From JACVRW01 sp963757815 (lineage in GTDB: Bacteria > Actinomycetota > Thermoleophilia > Solirubrobacterales > Thermoleophilaceae): a DNA stretch of 64,000 nt. The stretch spans positions 15,694-79,693 of the forward strand of contig CAVWSN010000016.1 in the NCBI GenBank assembly GCA_963757815.1. Direction: 5' to 3'. This document shows positions 16,304 through 24,138 of this stretch, piece after piece (positions within the stretch are counted from its first letter, which is position 1; each line of letters opens with the position of its first letter). Both the position numbers and the translations under genes were made by a program. Below the pieces are notes generated by a model that was given only the letters and a program-made list of their open reading frames with translations, had not been told where the DNA came from and made no database searches.

Positions 16304-16996
16304 ATGGACGAGCGCAAGCGTGGCTCGATCCTCGTGGTCGACGACGAACCCACAATCACCGAGGTGGTCTCGCGCTACCTCGAGCGCGCCGGCTACGCCA
16401 CCCACGTCGCCGCCGACGGTCCCGACGCGCTTCTGATCGCCGGCCGGACGCGCCCGGACCTCGTGGTGCTCGACCTCATGCTGCCGGGGATGGACGGGCT
16501 CGAGGTGATGCGCCGCCTGCGCGAGCGCGAGCGCGTGTCGGTGATCCTGCTGACCGCGCGCGGAGAGCACTCGGATCGCATCATCGGGCTGCGCCTCGGC
16601 GCCGACGACTACGTGGTCAAGCCGTTCTCGCCGGCAGAGCTGGTGGCGCGCGTGGACGCCGTGCTCCGGCGCGTGGACCAGTCGCCCGAGCTCGAGGAGC
16701 CGGTCGAGTTCGAGGACCTCGTCCTCGATCCCGTGGGGCGGCGCGTGACCGTGCGCGGGGAGGAGGTCCAGCTGACGCTGCGCGAATACGACCTGCTGCT
16801 GCACTTCGTGCGCCACCCCGGGCAGGTGTTCTCGCGCGATCAGCTGATGGATCTCGTCTGGCAGTACAGCTTCTACACGGATACCTCCACCGTCACCGTC
16901 CATGTCCGGCGGCTGCGCGAGAAGATCGAGGAGGAGCCCTCGAAGCCGCGCTGGCTGCAGACGGTGTGGGGCGTGGGCTACCGCTTCCAGCCGTGA
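16304..16996 (+). CDS. OmpR/PhoB-family response regulator
   Basis: 230-residue two-domain regulator. The receiver has the acidic pair at 13-14 (VVDDEP), phospho-acceptor Asp57 (VVLDLMLPG), Thr84 (ILLTARG) and Lys106 (DYVVKPFSP). The C-terminal winged helix ends TVTVHVRRLREKIEEEPSKP and VWGVGYRF, as in PhoB/OmpR. It pairs with the histidine kinase that follows. CACAAT just before ATG 16304 could be a -10 box. TTAC occurs twice, 11 bp apart (16249 and 16260), upstream of the gene; this is the spacing of OmpR-type direct repeats, but the match is too short to call. Confidence 0.95.
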   Translation: MDERKRGSILVVDDEPTITEVVSRYLERAGYATHVAADGPDALLIAGRTRPDLVVLDLMLPGMDGLEVMRRLRERERVSVILLTARGEHSDRIIGLRLGADDYVVKPFSPAELVARVDAVLRRVDQSPELEEPVEFEDLVLDPVGRRVTVRGEEVQLTLREYDLLLHFVRHPGQVFSRDQLMDLVWQYSFYTDTSTVTVHVRRLREKIEEEPSKPRWLQTVWGVGYRFQP

Positions 16997-17050
16997 CGGC
17001 CGCTCGCGCGCTCGCTGCCCTCGCCGCTCGCTGCCGCGCTCGGCGGGCTC

Positions 17051-18055
17051 GTGGTCGGGCTCGCCTACAAGCCCGAGGATGGCCTGCTCATGGGCCTGTT
17101 CATGTTCGCCTCGGGTGCGCCGGCGATCGTCGCCGCCCACCTGCTCGTGAGGCGGCGGCGGGCGAGCGGGTCGCTGGGGCTGCAGTTCGGATCGGCCGTG
17201 GCGCTGACGATCGGGCTCGTGACCGTGGGCGTGGGCGTCGTTGCGCTGCTGATGTTCATTTCCGGCCACGACGCGCTCGTGATGTCGCTGCTCCTGCTGC
17301 TCGCGGGCGGGCTCACGGCCTACGCGACCTGGCTGCTCTCGCGTGACGTGATCGCCCAGCGCGATGCCGCCGAGAGCGCCCGCCGCGACCTGGTGGCGGC
17401 CGTCAGCCACGACCTGCGCACCCCGCTGACCTCGCTGCGTCTCCTCTCCGAGGCGATCGAGGACGAGCTCGTGGACCGCGACACGCGGGCGCGTTACCTC
17501 GAGCAGATGTCGGTTCACATCCGCACGCTCACCGCGCTGATCGACGACCTGTTCGAGCTCTCCCGGCTCGAGGCGGGCGACATCGAGTGGTCGATGCAGC
17601 AGGTCCATCTCGACGAGCTGGTCGCTGAGACAGTCGCCGCCATGCGCCCCCAGGCGAGTGCCGAGGGCGTGGCGGTCGAGGCCTCGGTGCCGCGCGACCT
17701 CGCGCCCGCTCAGGCGAATCCCGAGAAGCTGCAACGCGTGCTCTTCAACCTGATCCAGAACGCCATCCGCCACACGCCGGTTGACGGCAGCGTCACGGTG
17801 TTCGCCGAGGCCAACGGCACCAGCGTCGAGATCGAGGTGGCGGACAGCGGCGAGGGCCTATCGCCCGAGGACCGGGCACGCGCCTTCGAGCCCTTCTACC
17901 GCGGCGGCGCGGGCGCGGCGCGCGCATCCGGCGAGGGCACCGGGCTCGGCCTGACGATCTGCCGCGCCATAGTCGAGGCGCACGGCGGCGAGATCTGGTT
18001 CGCCGACTCGCGCAAGGGCGCACGCGTGCGCCTGCGCCTGCCCCGGGCCGCGTAG
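17051..18055 (+). CDS. Sensor histidine kinase, N-terminus uncertain
   Basis: 334 residues from GTG 17051. Three or four hydrophobic helices come first (about residues 10-100), then the dimerisation/phospho-acceptor box AAVSHDLRTPLTSLRLLSEA. The N box is FNLIQNAIRHTP and the G boxes are ADSGEGLSPED and GEGTGLGLTICRAIVEAHGG. It phosphorylates the preceding regulator. No good start lies upstream in this frame after the regulator stop. The hydrophobic sequence appears to begin earlier (LPSPLAAALGG), and a one-base indel near 17000 would connect it to GTG 16993, which overlaps the regulator stop as GTGA. I suspect such an indel, but keep the safe start. Confidence 0.88.
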   Translation: MVGLAYKPEDGLLMGLFMFASGAPAIVAAHLLVRRRRASGSLGLQFGSAVALTIGLVTVGVGVVALLMFISGHDALVMSLLLLLAGGLTAYATWLLSRDVIAQRDAAESARRDLVAAVSHDLRTPLTSLRLLSEAIEDELVDRDTRARYLEQMSVHIRTLTALIDDLFELSRLEAGDIEWSMQQVHLDELVAETVAAMRPQASAEGVAVEASVPRDLAPAQANPEKLQRVLFNLIQNAIRHTPVDGSVTVFAEANGTSVEIEVADSGEGLSPEDRARAFEPFYRGGAGAARASGEGTGLGLTICRAIVEAHGGEIWFADSRKGARVRLRLPRAA

Positions 18056-18065
18056 TCTGCAAATC

Positions 18066-18704
18066 ATGGACGTCGTTGTGGCAGGAGGACATGGACAGGT
18101 CGCGCTGCGGCTACTCGAGCTGCTCGCGGCTCGCGGGGATCGGGTGCGTGGGCTGATCCGCAATCCCGATCACTCCGCCGATCTCGAGCAGGTGGGCGCG
18201 GAGCCGGTGATCTGCGACATGGAGGCTGAGGACGACCTCGCCCCCTTCGTCGAGGGGGCGGACGCCGTCGTGTTCGCGGCCGGAGCCGGCCCGGGCAGCG
18301 GGCCGGAGCGCAAGAAGACGGTCGACCTTGGGGCGGCGGTCAAGCTGATGGAGGCCGCCGAGCGCCGCGACATCGCGCGCTACGTGATGGTGAGCGCGAT
18401 CGGGGCAGGCGATCCCGCGAGTGCGCCACCCGCGATGCGGCCCTATCAGGAGGCCAAGGGAGAGGCGGACGCGCGGCTGCAGCGCAGCGGGCTCGCGTGG
18501 ACGATCGTGCGGCCCGGCGGGCTGGCCAACGACCCGGGCAGCGGCCGCATCCGCGCCGGGCAGGACATCGGCACGGGGACGATCCCCCGCGAAGACGTGG
18601 CCGCGACGCTCGCCGCGGTGCTCGCCGCGCCCAACACCATCGGTGTGACGTTCGACGTGATCGCCGGCGACGTCCCGATCGCGGACGCCGTGGCGGCCCT
18701 CTGA
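18066..18704 (+). CDS. NAD(P)-binding SDR-like protein (NmrA/atypical SDR type)
   Basis: 212-residue Rossmann protein starting MDVVVAGGHGQVALRLLELL. The glycine motif is AGGHGQVA, and the middle carries DLGAAVKLMEAAERRDIARY and VMVSAIGAG. The late VRPGGLANDPGSGRI is typical of atypical SDRs (SDR_a5). These proteins bind NAD(P)H and many lack a known substrate. TAGTCT, 8 bp before the ATG, is a possible -10 element, so the leader is very short. An alkyltransferase-like gene follows after one base. Confidence 0.8.
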   Translation: MDVVVAGGHGQVALRLLELLAARGDRVRGLIRNPDHSADLEQVGAEPVICDMEAEDDLAPFVEGADAVVFAAGAGPGSGPERKKTVDLGAAVKLMEAAERRDIARYVMVSAIGAGDPASAPPAMRPYQEAKGEADARLQRSGLAWTIVRPGGLANDPGSGRIRAGQDIGTGTIPREDVAATLAAVLAAPNTIGVTFDVIAGDVPIADAVAAL

Positions 18705-18705
18705 G

Positions 18706-18984
18706 TTGGACGAGCAGCGCGCGGCCGAGGTGCTGCGCCGGGTGCGCTCGATCCCGGAGGGCTTCGTCACCACCTACGGCGACCTCGCGCCGGGCGCGCC
18801 GCGCTTCGCGGGCACCGTGCTCGCCTCCTGCCACGATCCGGACGTGCCCTGGCAGCGCGTCGTCCGAGCCGACGGCACCCTCGCCCAGGGCGAGCGCCAG
18901 CGCCGCCTGCTCGAGGCCGAGGGCGTCCCGTTCAGCGGCCAGCGGGTCGACATGCGGGCGGCGTGGATGCCCCCGCCCGGCTGA
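18706..18984 (+). CDS. Alkyltransferase-like (ATL) DNA-binding protein
   Basis: 92 residues from TTG 18706, one base after the previous stop. The fold of the O6-alkylguanine-DNA alkyltransferase C-terminal domain is clear: RVRSIPEGFVTTYGDLA, then CHDPDVPWQRVVRADGTLAQ. The alkyl-accepting Cys of the PCHR motif is replaced by Trp (PWQR). This defines ATL proteins, which bind alkylated guanine without repairing it and flag it for nucleotide excision repair. His of PWHR is Gln here, a further departure. The TTG start is the only one that keeps the N-terminal helix. Confidence 0.85.
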   Translation: MDEQRAAEVLRRVRSIPEGFVTTYGDLAPGAPRFAGTVLASCHDPDVPWQRVVRADGTLAQGERQRRLLEAEGVPFSGQRVDMRAAWMPPPG

Positions 18985-19008
18985 GGCGGGGAGGCGGGAC
19001 GTCGGCGG

Positions 19009-19705
19009 TCACGAGGCCTTGGGGTAGGCGTCGTGGTAGTTCCACCACCCGCCGGTCGGCGTCTGCGGGTAGCCCTGCGGCGAGTCTTCCCAGTCCTCCT
19101 GGCGGCCGAGCGCGGTGATGTCGAGGTGGCTCCAGGTGCTGCCGATCGCCTCGGCGCCGCGGCCGGTCACGAAGTAGGTGCGGAAGATCCGGTCGCCGTC
19201 GCGGATGAAGGCGTTGTGGCCGTGCCAGTCGTCGACGCCGAAGTCGGCGTCGAAGTCGTCTGCTGATCGAGTACCAGGGGATCAGCTCCCAGCCCATCCG
19301 TTGCTTCAGGCCCTGGATCTCGGCCTGGGGTGCGCGCGAGACGAACGCGAGCGTCGTGTCCCGCGCGTTCAGGTGGGCGGGGTGCGCGACCTGGTCGGCG
19401 ATCATCGAGCAACCGACGCAGGCCCGCTCCGGGTAGGCGCCGCCCGCTTCCGGGGTGGTGGTGACGTCCGGCGCGTAGAAGGCGCGGTAGACGACCAGCT
19501 GGCGGCGGCCGTCGAACAGCTCGAGCAGGCTCAGCCGGCCGTCCGGGCCGTCGAACTCGTACTCCTTCTCAACGGCCATCCACGGCATCCGGCGGCGCTC
19601 GGCGGCCAGCGCGTCGCCCGCCCGCATGTGCTGCTTCTCCTTCACGAGCAGCTTCTCGCGCGCGGCGATCCACTCCTCCGGCGACACGATCGGGGGTGTG
19701 TTCAT
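19009..19705 (-). CDS. DUF899 thioredoxin-like protein, one frame break
   Basis: Starts MNTPPIVSPEEWIAAREKLL and contains the family block KQHMRAGDALAAERRRMPWM and YPERACVGCSMIADQVAHPA, which carries the CxGC-type motif. The frame breaks near 19260, after RMGWELIPWYS. The other frame continues as DDWHGHNAFIRDGDRIFRTY and SPQGYPQTPTGGWWNYHDAY to the TGA at 19009-19011. This is the normal DUF899 C-terminus, so the protein is probably intact at about 231 residues. DUF899 proteins have a thioredoxin fold and an unknown role. ATG 19705 is preceded by GGAGAT. Confidence 0.85.
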
Positions 19706-19795
19706 CTCAATCTCCTTTCTGGGTCCTGCAAGTGGTTGCTATTGGTTGAGACACCGGCCGCGACAAGAACCGAACGCTGAAGGCTCGCCCACACG

Positions 19796-20221
19796 TCAGC
19801 GCGTCGCCTGCCCGATGCCGAGCAGGTTGCCTTCGCTGTCGCGGAAGAACACCCCGCGCTCGCCACTGCCCTTGCTTGGGTAGTTGTCGGGAGCGACCAG
19901 GATGTCGTCTTCCATCTCGAAGCCAGGGATCTCGAAGTCAGGGATTTCGAAACGCTCGAACTCCAGTCCGCGCGAGCGCAGGTCCGCGACGACGCGGTCG
20001 ATGTCCGTCACCTCGAAGCCCATCTGCGATGAAGCGCCTGAGGCGGTCCCGGACGAGAGGAACACGTGGAACTCGGTCGCCCCGCACACGTATCGGAGTC
20101 CGCCTTCACGCTCCTCGACTGGCTCAAGGCCGAGGCGGTCGCGGTAGAACCGCCGCGCCCTGTCCAGGTTCTGTGCGGGGAGCTTCGTAACGGCGTGCGC
20201 CGAAGTCAGCGGTCCGGCCAT
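19796..20221 (-). CDS. VOC-family (glyoxalase/bleomycin-resistance-like) protein
   Basis: 141-residue single VOC domain: VTKLPAQNLDRARRFYRDRL at the start, GATEFHVFLSSGTASGASSQ and QMGFEVTDIDRVVADLRSRG in the middle, and RGVFFRDSEGNLLGIGQ at the end. VOC proteins bind a metal and act as glyoxalases, dioxygenases or drug-binding proteins; the substrate is unknown. The internal stretch FEIPDFEIPGFE comes from a 15-bp tandem duplication (GAAGYCAGGGATYTC in the plus strand near 19919-19950), which adds one EIP(D/G)F unit. Confidence 0.85.
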   Translation of the reverse strand: MAGPLTSAHAVTKLPAQNLDRARRFYRDRLGLEPVEEREGGLRYVCGATEFHVFLSSGTASGASSQMGFEVTDIDRVVADLRSRGLEFERFEIPDFEIPGFEMEDDILVAPDNYPSKGSGERGVFFRDSEGNLLGIGQATR

Positions 20222-20294
20222 GGGTGCCTCCTGATCCTTGTGAGTGGTTTCATCGCGTCTGCCTCCGATTCTGTGCCGGTCAGGTGCAGCTTCG

Positions 20295-20316
20295 GGTGTC
20301 TGCTCGTTGAGACACC
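20295..20316. terminator. Hairpin downstream of the UspA gene
   Basis: GGTGTCT-GCTCGTTG-AGACACC is a perfect 7-bp stem lying 29 bp after the UspA stop on the minus strand and before the VOC start. A related sequence, GTTGAGACACCGGCCG, lies at 19743-19758 after the VOC gene with a decayed left arm. The two look like copies of one terminator-type element. There is no T tract. Confidence 0.45.
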
Positions 20317-20344
20317 GCCGGCGGCCGGAACGGAACGTCGCGGA

Positions 20345-20767
20345 TCAGGTCGTCTGCACGATCAGCAGATCGCAGGGCGCATTGTGCGAGACCTTGTTCG
20401 GGACGCTGCCGAGGATCCGCCGGGCGCCCTGCATCCCGCGGCTGCCGAGCACGATCAGGTCGGCGCTCTCGTGCACCGCGACCTCCACGATCGCGTCGCC
20501 GGGATCCCCCTTGGGGCTGTGCGCCTTGACCTCGACGCCCTCGGCACTGAGGCGGTCGAGCGTGCCCGTCAGCACCGCGTCGACCTTGTAGTCGGGTGCC
20601 ACGGCGTACTCGCCCGCGGCCTCCTGCCCCACCCGCGCCGCCGAGGGCGTGTAGGCGCTGACCACGTGCAGGCTGGCGCCGGTGAGCCGGGCGAGCTCGG
20701 CCGCGCGCGTCACCGCGATGTCCGCCGTGGAAGAGCCGTCGGTGCCGACGACGATCGTGTTGAACAT
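20345..20767 (-). CDS. Universal stress protein (UspA family)
   Basis: 140-residue single Usp domain: MFNTIVVGTDGSSTADIAVT at the start and the ATP-binding signature GSRGMQGARRILGSVPNKVS near the end (G-x2-G-x9-G-S). The full signature points to an ATP-binding member. The start is ATG 20767, with GAGGAGGC upstream; a TTG one codon earlier is less likely. Usp proteins respond to starvation, oxidative and other stress. It is divergent from the crotonase gene, with a perfect 14-bp palindrome between them. Confidence 0.93.
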   Translation of the reverse strand: MFNTIVVGTDGSSTADIAVTRAAELARLTGASLHVVSAYTPSAARVGQEAAGEYAVAPDYKVDAVLTGTLDRLSAEGVEVKAHSPKGDPGDAIVEVAVHESADLIVLGSRGMQGARRILGSVPNKVSHNAPCDLLIVQTT

Positions 20768-20785
20768 CAAGCCTCCTCGGGTGCC

Positions 20786-20799
20786 GGTCCCGCGGGACC
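20786..20799. promoter_or_regulatory. Perfect palindrome in the uspA/crotonase divergent promoter
   Basis: GGTCCCGCGGGACC is a perfect 14-bp palindrome in the 94-bp gap between the UspA gene and the divergent crotonase gene. It is placed 19-32 bp upstream of the UspA start codon, where a repressor or activator could act. In DNA this GC-rich, a chance palindrome is possible. Confidence 0.3.
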
Positions 20800-20861
20800 G
20801 TAGCCCGCCGCGCGGTCGCGGGCAAGCGCTCGCGTCCGGGCGAGTAGTAGAACTCGGCCGC

Positions 20862-21647
20862 GTGCCCTACGAGACGATTCTCTACGACGTCCGCGCGGAC
20901 GGCGTCGCGACCATCGCGCTCGATCAGCCGGACACGCGCAACGCGCTCTCGAACGAGCTCCTCGGCGACCTGATCGCCGCCTTCGAGTCGGCGCGGGACG
21001 ACGAGCGGGTCCGCTGCGTCGTGCTCACCTCGACGCACGACAAGGTCTTCTCCGCCGGCGGCAGCCTCGACCAGTTCGCCGCCGACGTGCCGCTCGTCCA
21101 CAAGCACTTCGGGACCGAGCGCTTCCCGCGCCTGTTCCGCACGATCATGCAGCTCGGCAAGCCGACGATCTGCGCGGCGGGCGGTCACGTGCTCGCCGGC
21201 GCGCTCGGGCTGGCGCTCGCCTGCGACCTGATCGTCGCCAAGGAGGGCGCGAGCTTCGGCACGCCGGAGATCAACGTCGGCGTGTTCCCGTTCATGATCA
21301 TGGCGCTGATCTACCGCAACGTGCCGCGCAAGAAGGCCAACGAGCTGCTGCTGCTCGGAGAGCGGATCTCCGCTGAGGAGGCCCTCGCGGCGGGGATCGT
21401 CAACCGCGTCGTGCCGGCGGAAGAGTTCGAAGCCGCCGTGGACGACTGGGCGATCAGGCTCGCGGGCAAGTCGCCGGTCCTGATGAAGCTCGGCAAGGAC
21501 GCCATGTACAGGCAGCTCGACATGCCCTTCGAGGACGCGCTCGACCTGCTGCGCGCGCAGCTCTCGCTCGCCTTCACGACCGAGGACATCCAGGAGGGCG
21601 TGAAGGCGTTCTTCGAGAAGCGCGAGCCGCAGTGGACGGGGCGCTGA
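20862..21647 (+). CDS. Enoyl-CoA hydratase/isomerase (crotonase) family protein
   Basis: 261 residues from GTG 20862 (VPYETILYDVRADGVATIAL). Crotonase landmarks: the oxyanion-hole strand KVFSAGGSLDQFA, GHVLAGALGLALACDLIVA and FGTPEINVGVFPFM. Of the two Glu residues used by enoyl-CoA hydratases, the second is present (TPEI). The first position (GALGLALAC) carries no Glu, so it may be an isomerase, a hydrolase or a one-acid hydratase. It starts a plus-strand run with an arginase-like protein, a carboxyltransferase and a BKACE enzyme, suggesting a CoA-ester pathway. Confidence 0.9.
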   Translation: MPYETILYDVRADGVATIALDQPDTRNALSNELLGDLIAAFESARDDERVRCVVLTSTHDKVFSAGGSLDQFAADVPLVHKHFGTERFPRLFRTIMQLGKPTICAAGGHVLAGALGLALACDLIVAKEGASFGTPEINVGVFPFMIMALIYRNVPRKKANELLLLGERISAEEALAAGIVNRVVPAEEFEAAVDDWAIRLAGKSPVLMKLGKDAMYRQLDMPFEDALDLLRAQLSLAFTTEDIQEGVKAFFEKREPQWTGR

Positions 21648-21651
21648 GCCC

Positions 21652-22488
21652 ATGGGCGTCTCACTGATAGCCATGCGCTGCCGCACGGCGGACCGCTTCC
21701 CGGGCGCCCCCGCCGGCGTCGAGATACTCGCCCCGCTCGTGGGCGAGGCGCTCGAGGTCGAGCCGCGCTACATCGGCAGCTCGCCGGAGGTGCGCGAGAC
21801 GCGCTTCGAGGACGACCTGCGCGAGTCGCGCGGCTGCCTGCTGGAGGCGGGTGGCCAGATCGACGACGCGCTGGCGGCGGGCGACGTTCCCGTAATGCTC
21901 GCGTCCGACTGCTCGGTCTCGCTCACGACCCTGCCCGCGGCGATCCGCAACCGCCCCGAGGCGCGCCTCCTCTGGCTCGACGCGCACGGCGACTACAACT
22001 CACCCGACACCACCGGCAGCGGCTACCTCGGCGGCATGTGCCTGGCGGGCGCGTGCGGAGTGTGGGACACCGGGCTCGGCGACCCGGTGCCGCCCGAGCG
22101 GGTGGTGCTCGCCGGGATTCGCGACCTCGACGACGGCGAGCGCGAGCTGCTCGAGGCGAGCCCGGCGACGGTGATAGGCGCCAGCACGGTGGAGACGCTC
22201 GTGGCGGTCAAGAACGCACTCGACGGCGCGCCGGTCTTCATCCACCTGGACCTCGACGTGATCGATCCGGAGCACTTCCCGGCCGCCGTGCCCGCGCCCG
22301 GCGGGCTGCACCCCGACCGGCTCTACGACCTGCTCGACTCGGTGCTCGAGGACTGCGAGCTGGCGGGCATCGAGGTCACGGCCTTCGAGGCGCCCGAGCA
22401 CGAGCAGGAGCGCATCGCGGCCACGGAGACGGCGATGCACGTGCTGGAGCCGCTTCTTGACCATCTGGCGGCCGATGCTTCAAAGTAG
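21652..22488 (+). CDS. Arginase/agmatinase/formiminoglutamase-family protein
   Basis: 278-residue ureohydrolase-fold protein. Metal-binding stretches DAHGDYN and HLDLDVIDP are conserved. The first one, usually GGDHS, reads ASDCSVS, so a His ligand is replaced by Cys. This pattern occurs in a subset of the family with unassigned activity (from memory). The reaction would be hydrolysis of a guanidino or similar C-N bond at a two-metal centre, but the altered ligand makes arginase activity doubtful. It starts 4 bp after the crotonase stop, and its end overlaps the operator of the next gene. Confidence 0.82.
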   Translation: MGVSLIAMRCRTADRFPGAPAGVEILAPLVGEALEVEPRYIGSSPEVRETRFEDDLRESRGCLLEAGGQIDDALAAGDVPVMLASDCSVSLTTLPAAIRNRPEARLLWLDAHGDYNSPDTTGSGYLGGMCLAGACGVWDTGLGDPVPPERVVLAGIRDLDDGERELLEASPATVIGASTVETLVAVKNALDGAPVFIHLDLDVIDPEHFPAAVPAPGGLHPDRLYDLLDSVLEDCELAGIEVTAFEAPEHEQERIAATETAMHVLEPLLDHLAADASK

Positions 22489-22507
22489 GAAGTAGGACTT
22501 CCTACTT
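22482..22507. promoter_or_regulatory. Palindromic operator at the carboxyltransferase start
   Basis: AAAGTAGGAAGT, then AGG, then ACTTCCTACTT, ending one base before ATG 22508. The 11-bp arms are perfect. The same motif with the same spacing occurs at 12592-12618 before an acyl-CoA dehydrogenase. At this position a bound repressor would cover the ribosome binding site and start, and it also overlaps the last codons of the upstream gene. Confidence 0.65.
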
Positions 22508-24104
22508 ATGGCCACGACCGAACGCGCAGCAGCCGACACGCTCGTCGCCCGCCCGTCTCTCCGCTCGCTCGTCGAGGACCTCGAGGAGCGGCGCCGCACG
22601 GCCCGGCTCGGCGGCGGCGAGGAGAAGATCGCCCGCCAGCACGAGCAGCAGAAGCTGACCGCCCGCGAGCGCCTCGCCCTGCTGATCGACGAGGGCACGT
22701 TCACCGAGCTCGGCATACACGCGAGGCCGCACTTCTCGCAGCGCGCGATGGAGGGGAAGGAGGCGCCGGCCGACGGGGTCATCACGGGCTACGGCAAGGT
22801 CGATGGGCGGCTCGTGGCCGTGGCCGCCTACGACTTCACGGTGATGGCGGGCTCGATGGGGATGACGGGGGAGATGAAGGTCAGCCGCCTGCGCGAGCTC
22901 GCGCTCCAGAAGCGGATCCCGATGGTCTGGCTGCTCGACTCGGCCGGAGCCCGGATCCAGGAGGCCGCCGGCTCGCTGTTCGCCGGCTCGGGCCACCTCT
23001 TCCGCGAGGAGGTTGTGATGAGCGGGGTCGTGCCGCAGGTCGCCGCCCTGATGGGTCCGTGCGCCGCGGGCACCGCCTACATCCCGGGGCTCGCCGACTT
23101 CGTCCCGATGGTCAAGGGCCGCGGCTCGATGGCGCTGGCCGGCCCGCACCTGACCAAGGCGGTGACCGGCGAGGATGTGACCCAGGAGGAGCTGGGCGGG
23201 TCGCGAATCCACACGCGCGTCTCGGGCGTCGGAGACCTGGAGGTTGCCTCCGACGAGGAGTGCATCGACGCCATCAAGCGCTACCTGTCGCACTTCCCGC
23301 AGAACTGCGAGGCGCCCCCGCCGCGGCGCCCGAGCTCAGACCCGGTCGAGCGGATGGACGAGGAGCTGCTCGACCTGCTGCCCGACTCGCCACGCCACCC
23401 CTACGACATGTACGAGCTGATCCGCCGCATCGTGGACGACGGCGAGTGGTTCGACCTTAAACCGCGCTGGGCGCGCACGATCATCACCTGCCTCGCGCGC
23501 ATGGGCGGGCGGCCGGTGGGGATCGTGGCCAACCAGCCCAAGCACCTCGGCGGCATCCTCGAGAACGACTCGGCGGACAAGGCCGCGCGCTTCATCAACC
23601 TGTGCGACGCCTACGGCATCCCGCTGCTGTTCCTGATGGACGTGCCGGGCTTCATGGTCGGCACGAAGGTCGAGCAGGCGGGCATCATCCGGCACGGCGC
23701 GAAGATGCTCTACGCGGTTTCGCGCGCGACCGTCCCGAAGGTCACGGTGGTGATCCGCAAGGCCTACGGCGCGGGCTACTACGTCATGTGCGGGAAGGCC
23801 TACGAGCCCGACCTGATCGTCGCGTGGCCCTCGGCGGAGATCTCGGTGATGGGGCCCGAGGGGGCGGTCAACATCATCTTCCGCAAGCAGATCGAGGCGT
23901 CCGAGGACCCGGACGCCACGCGCGCGGAGATGATCGAGGGGATCCGCCGCACGATCGACCCCTACATCGCCGCCGGGAACGCGCTTGATCGACGACGTGA
24001 TCGACCCGCGCGAGACGCGCCCCACCGTGATCCGCGCCCTCGAGATGGCCGAGACCAAGCGGGTGGCGCGGCCCTGGAAGCGGCACGGGGTGATGCCGGT
24101 ATGA
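22508..24104 (+). CDS. Acyl-CoA carboxylase carboxyltransferase (beta) subunit, one late frame break
   Basis: About 531 residues with both crotonase-like halves of a carboxyltransferase. N half: LVAVAAYDFTVMAGSMGMTG, LDSAGARIQE. C half: ANQPKHLGGILENDSADKAA, DVPGFMVGTKVEQAGIIRHG and KAYGAGYYVMCGKAYEPDLI. It transfers CO2 from carboxybiotin to an acyl-CoA (propionyl-, acetyl- or methylcrotonyl-CoA type). An extra T near 23985 breaks the frame after AAGNA. The other frame reads IDDVIDPRETRPTVIRALEM to the TGA at 24102-24104, the normal end. No biotin carboxylase subunit is in the window. It sits directly on a palindromic operator and is followed by a BKACE gene and a MerR gene. Confidence 0.92.
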
Positions 24105-24138
24105 GATCGAACGCTCGCGCGCACCGCGCGCTCGCCAT

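Noticed and set aside
16229..17773. Long minus-strand open frame upstream of the GH15 gene, which could be read as a 1236-residue fusion
   Set aside because: It is antisense to the response regulator and histidine kinase, shows no domain, and the GH15 signal peptide fixes the start at 16228.
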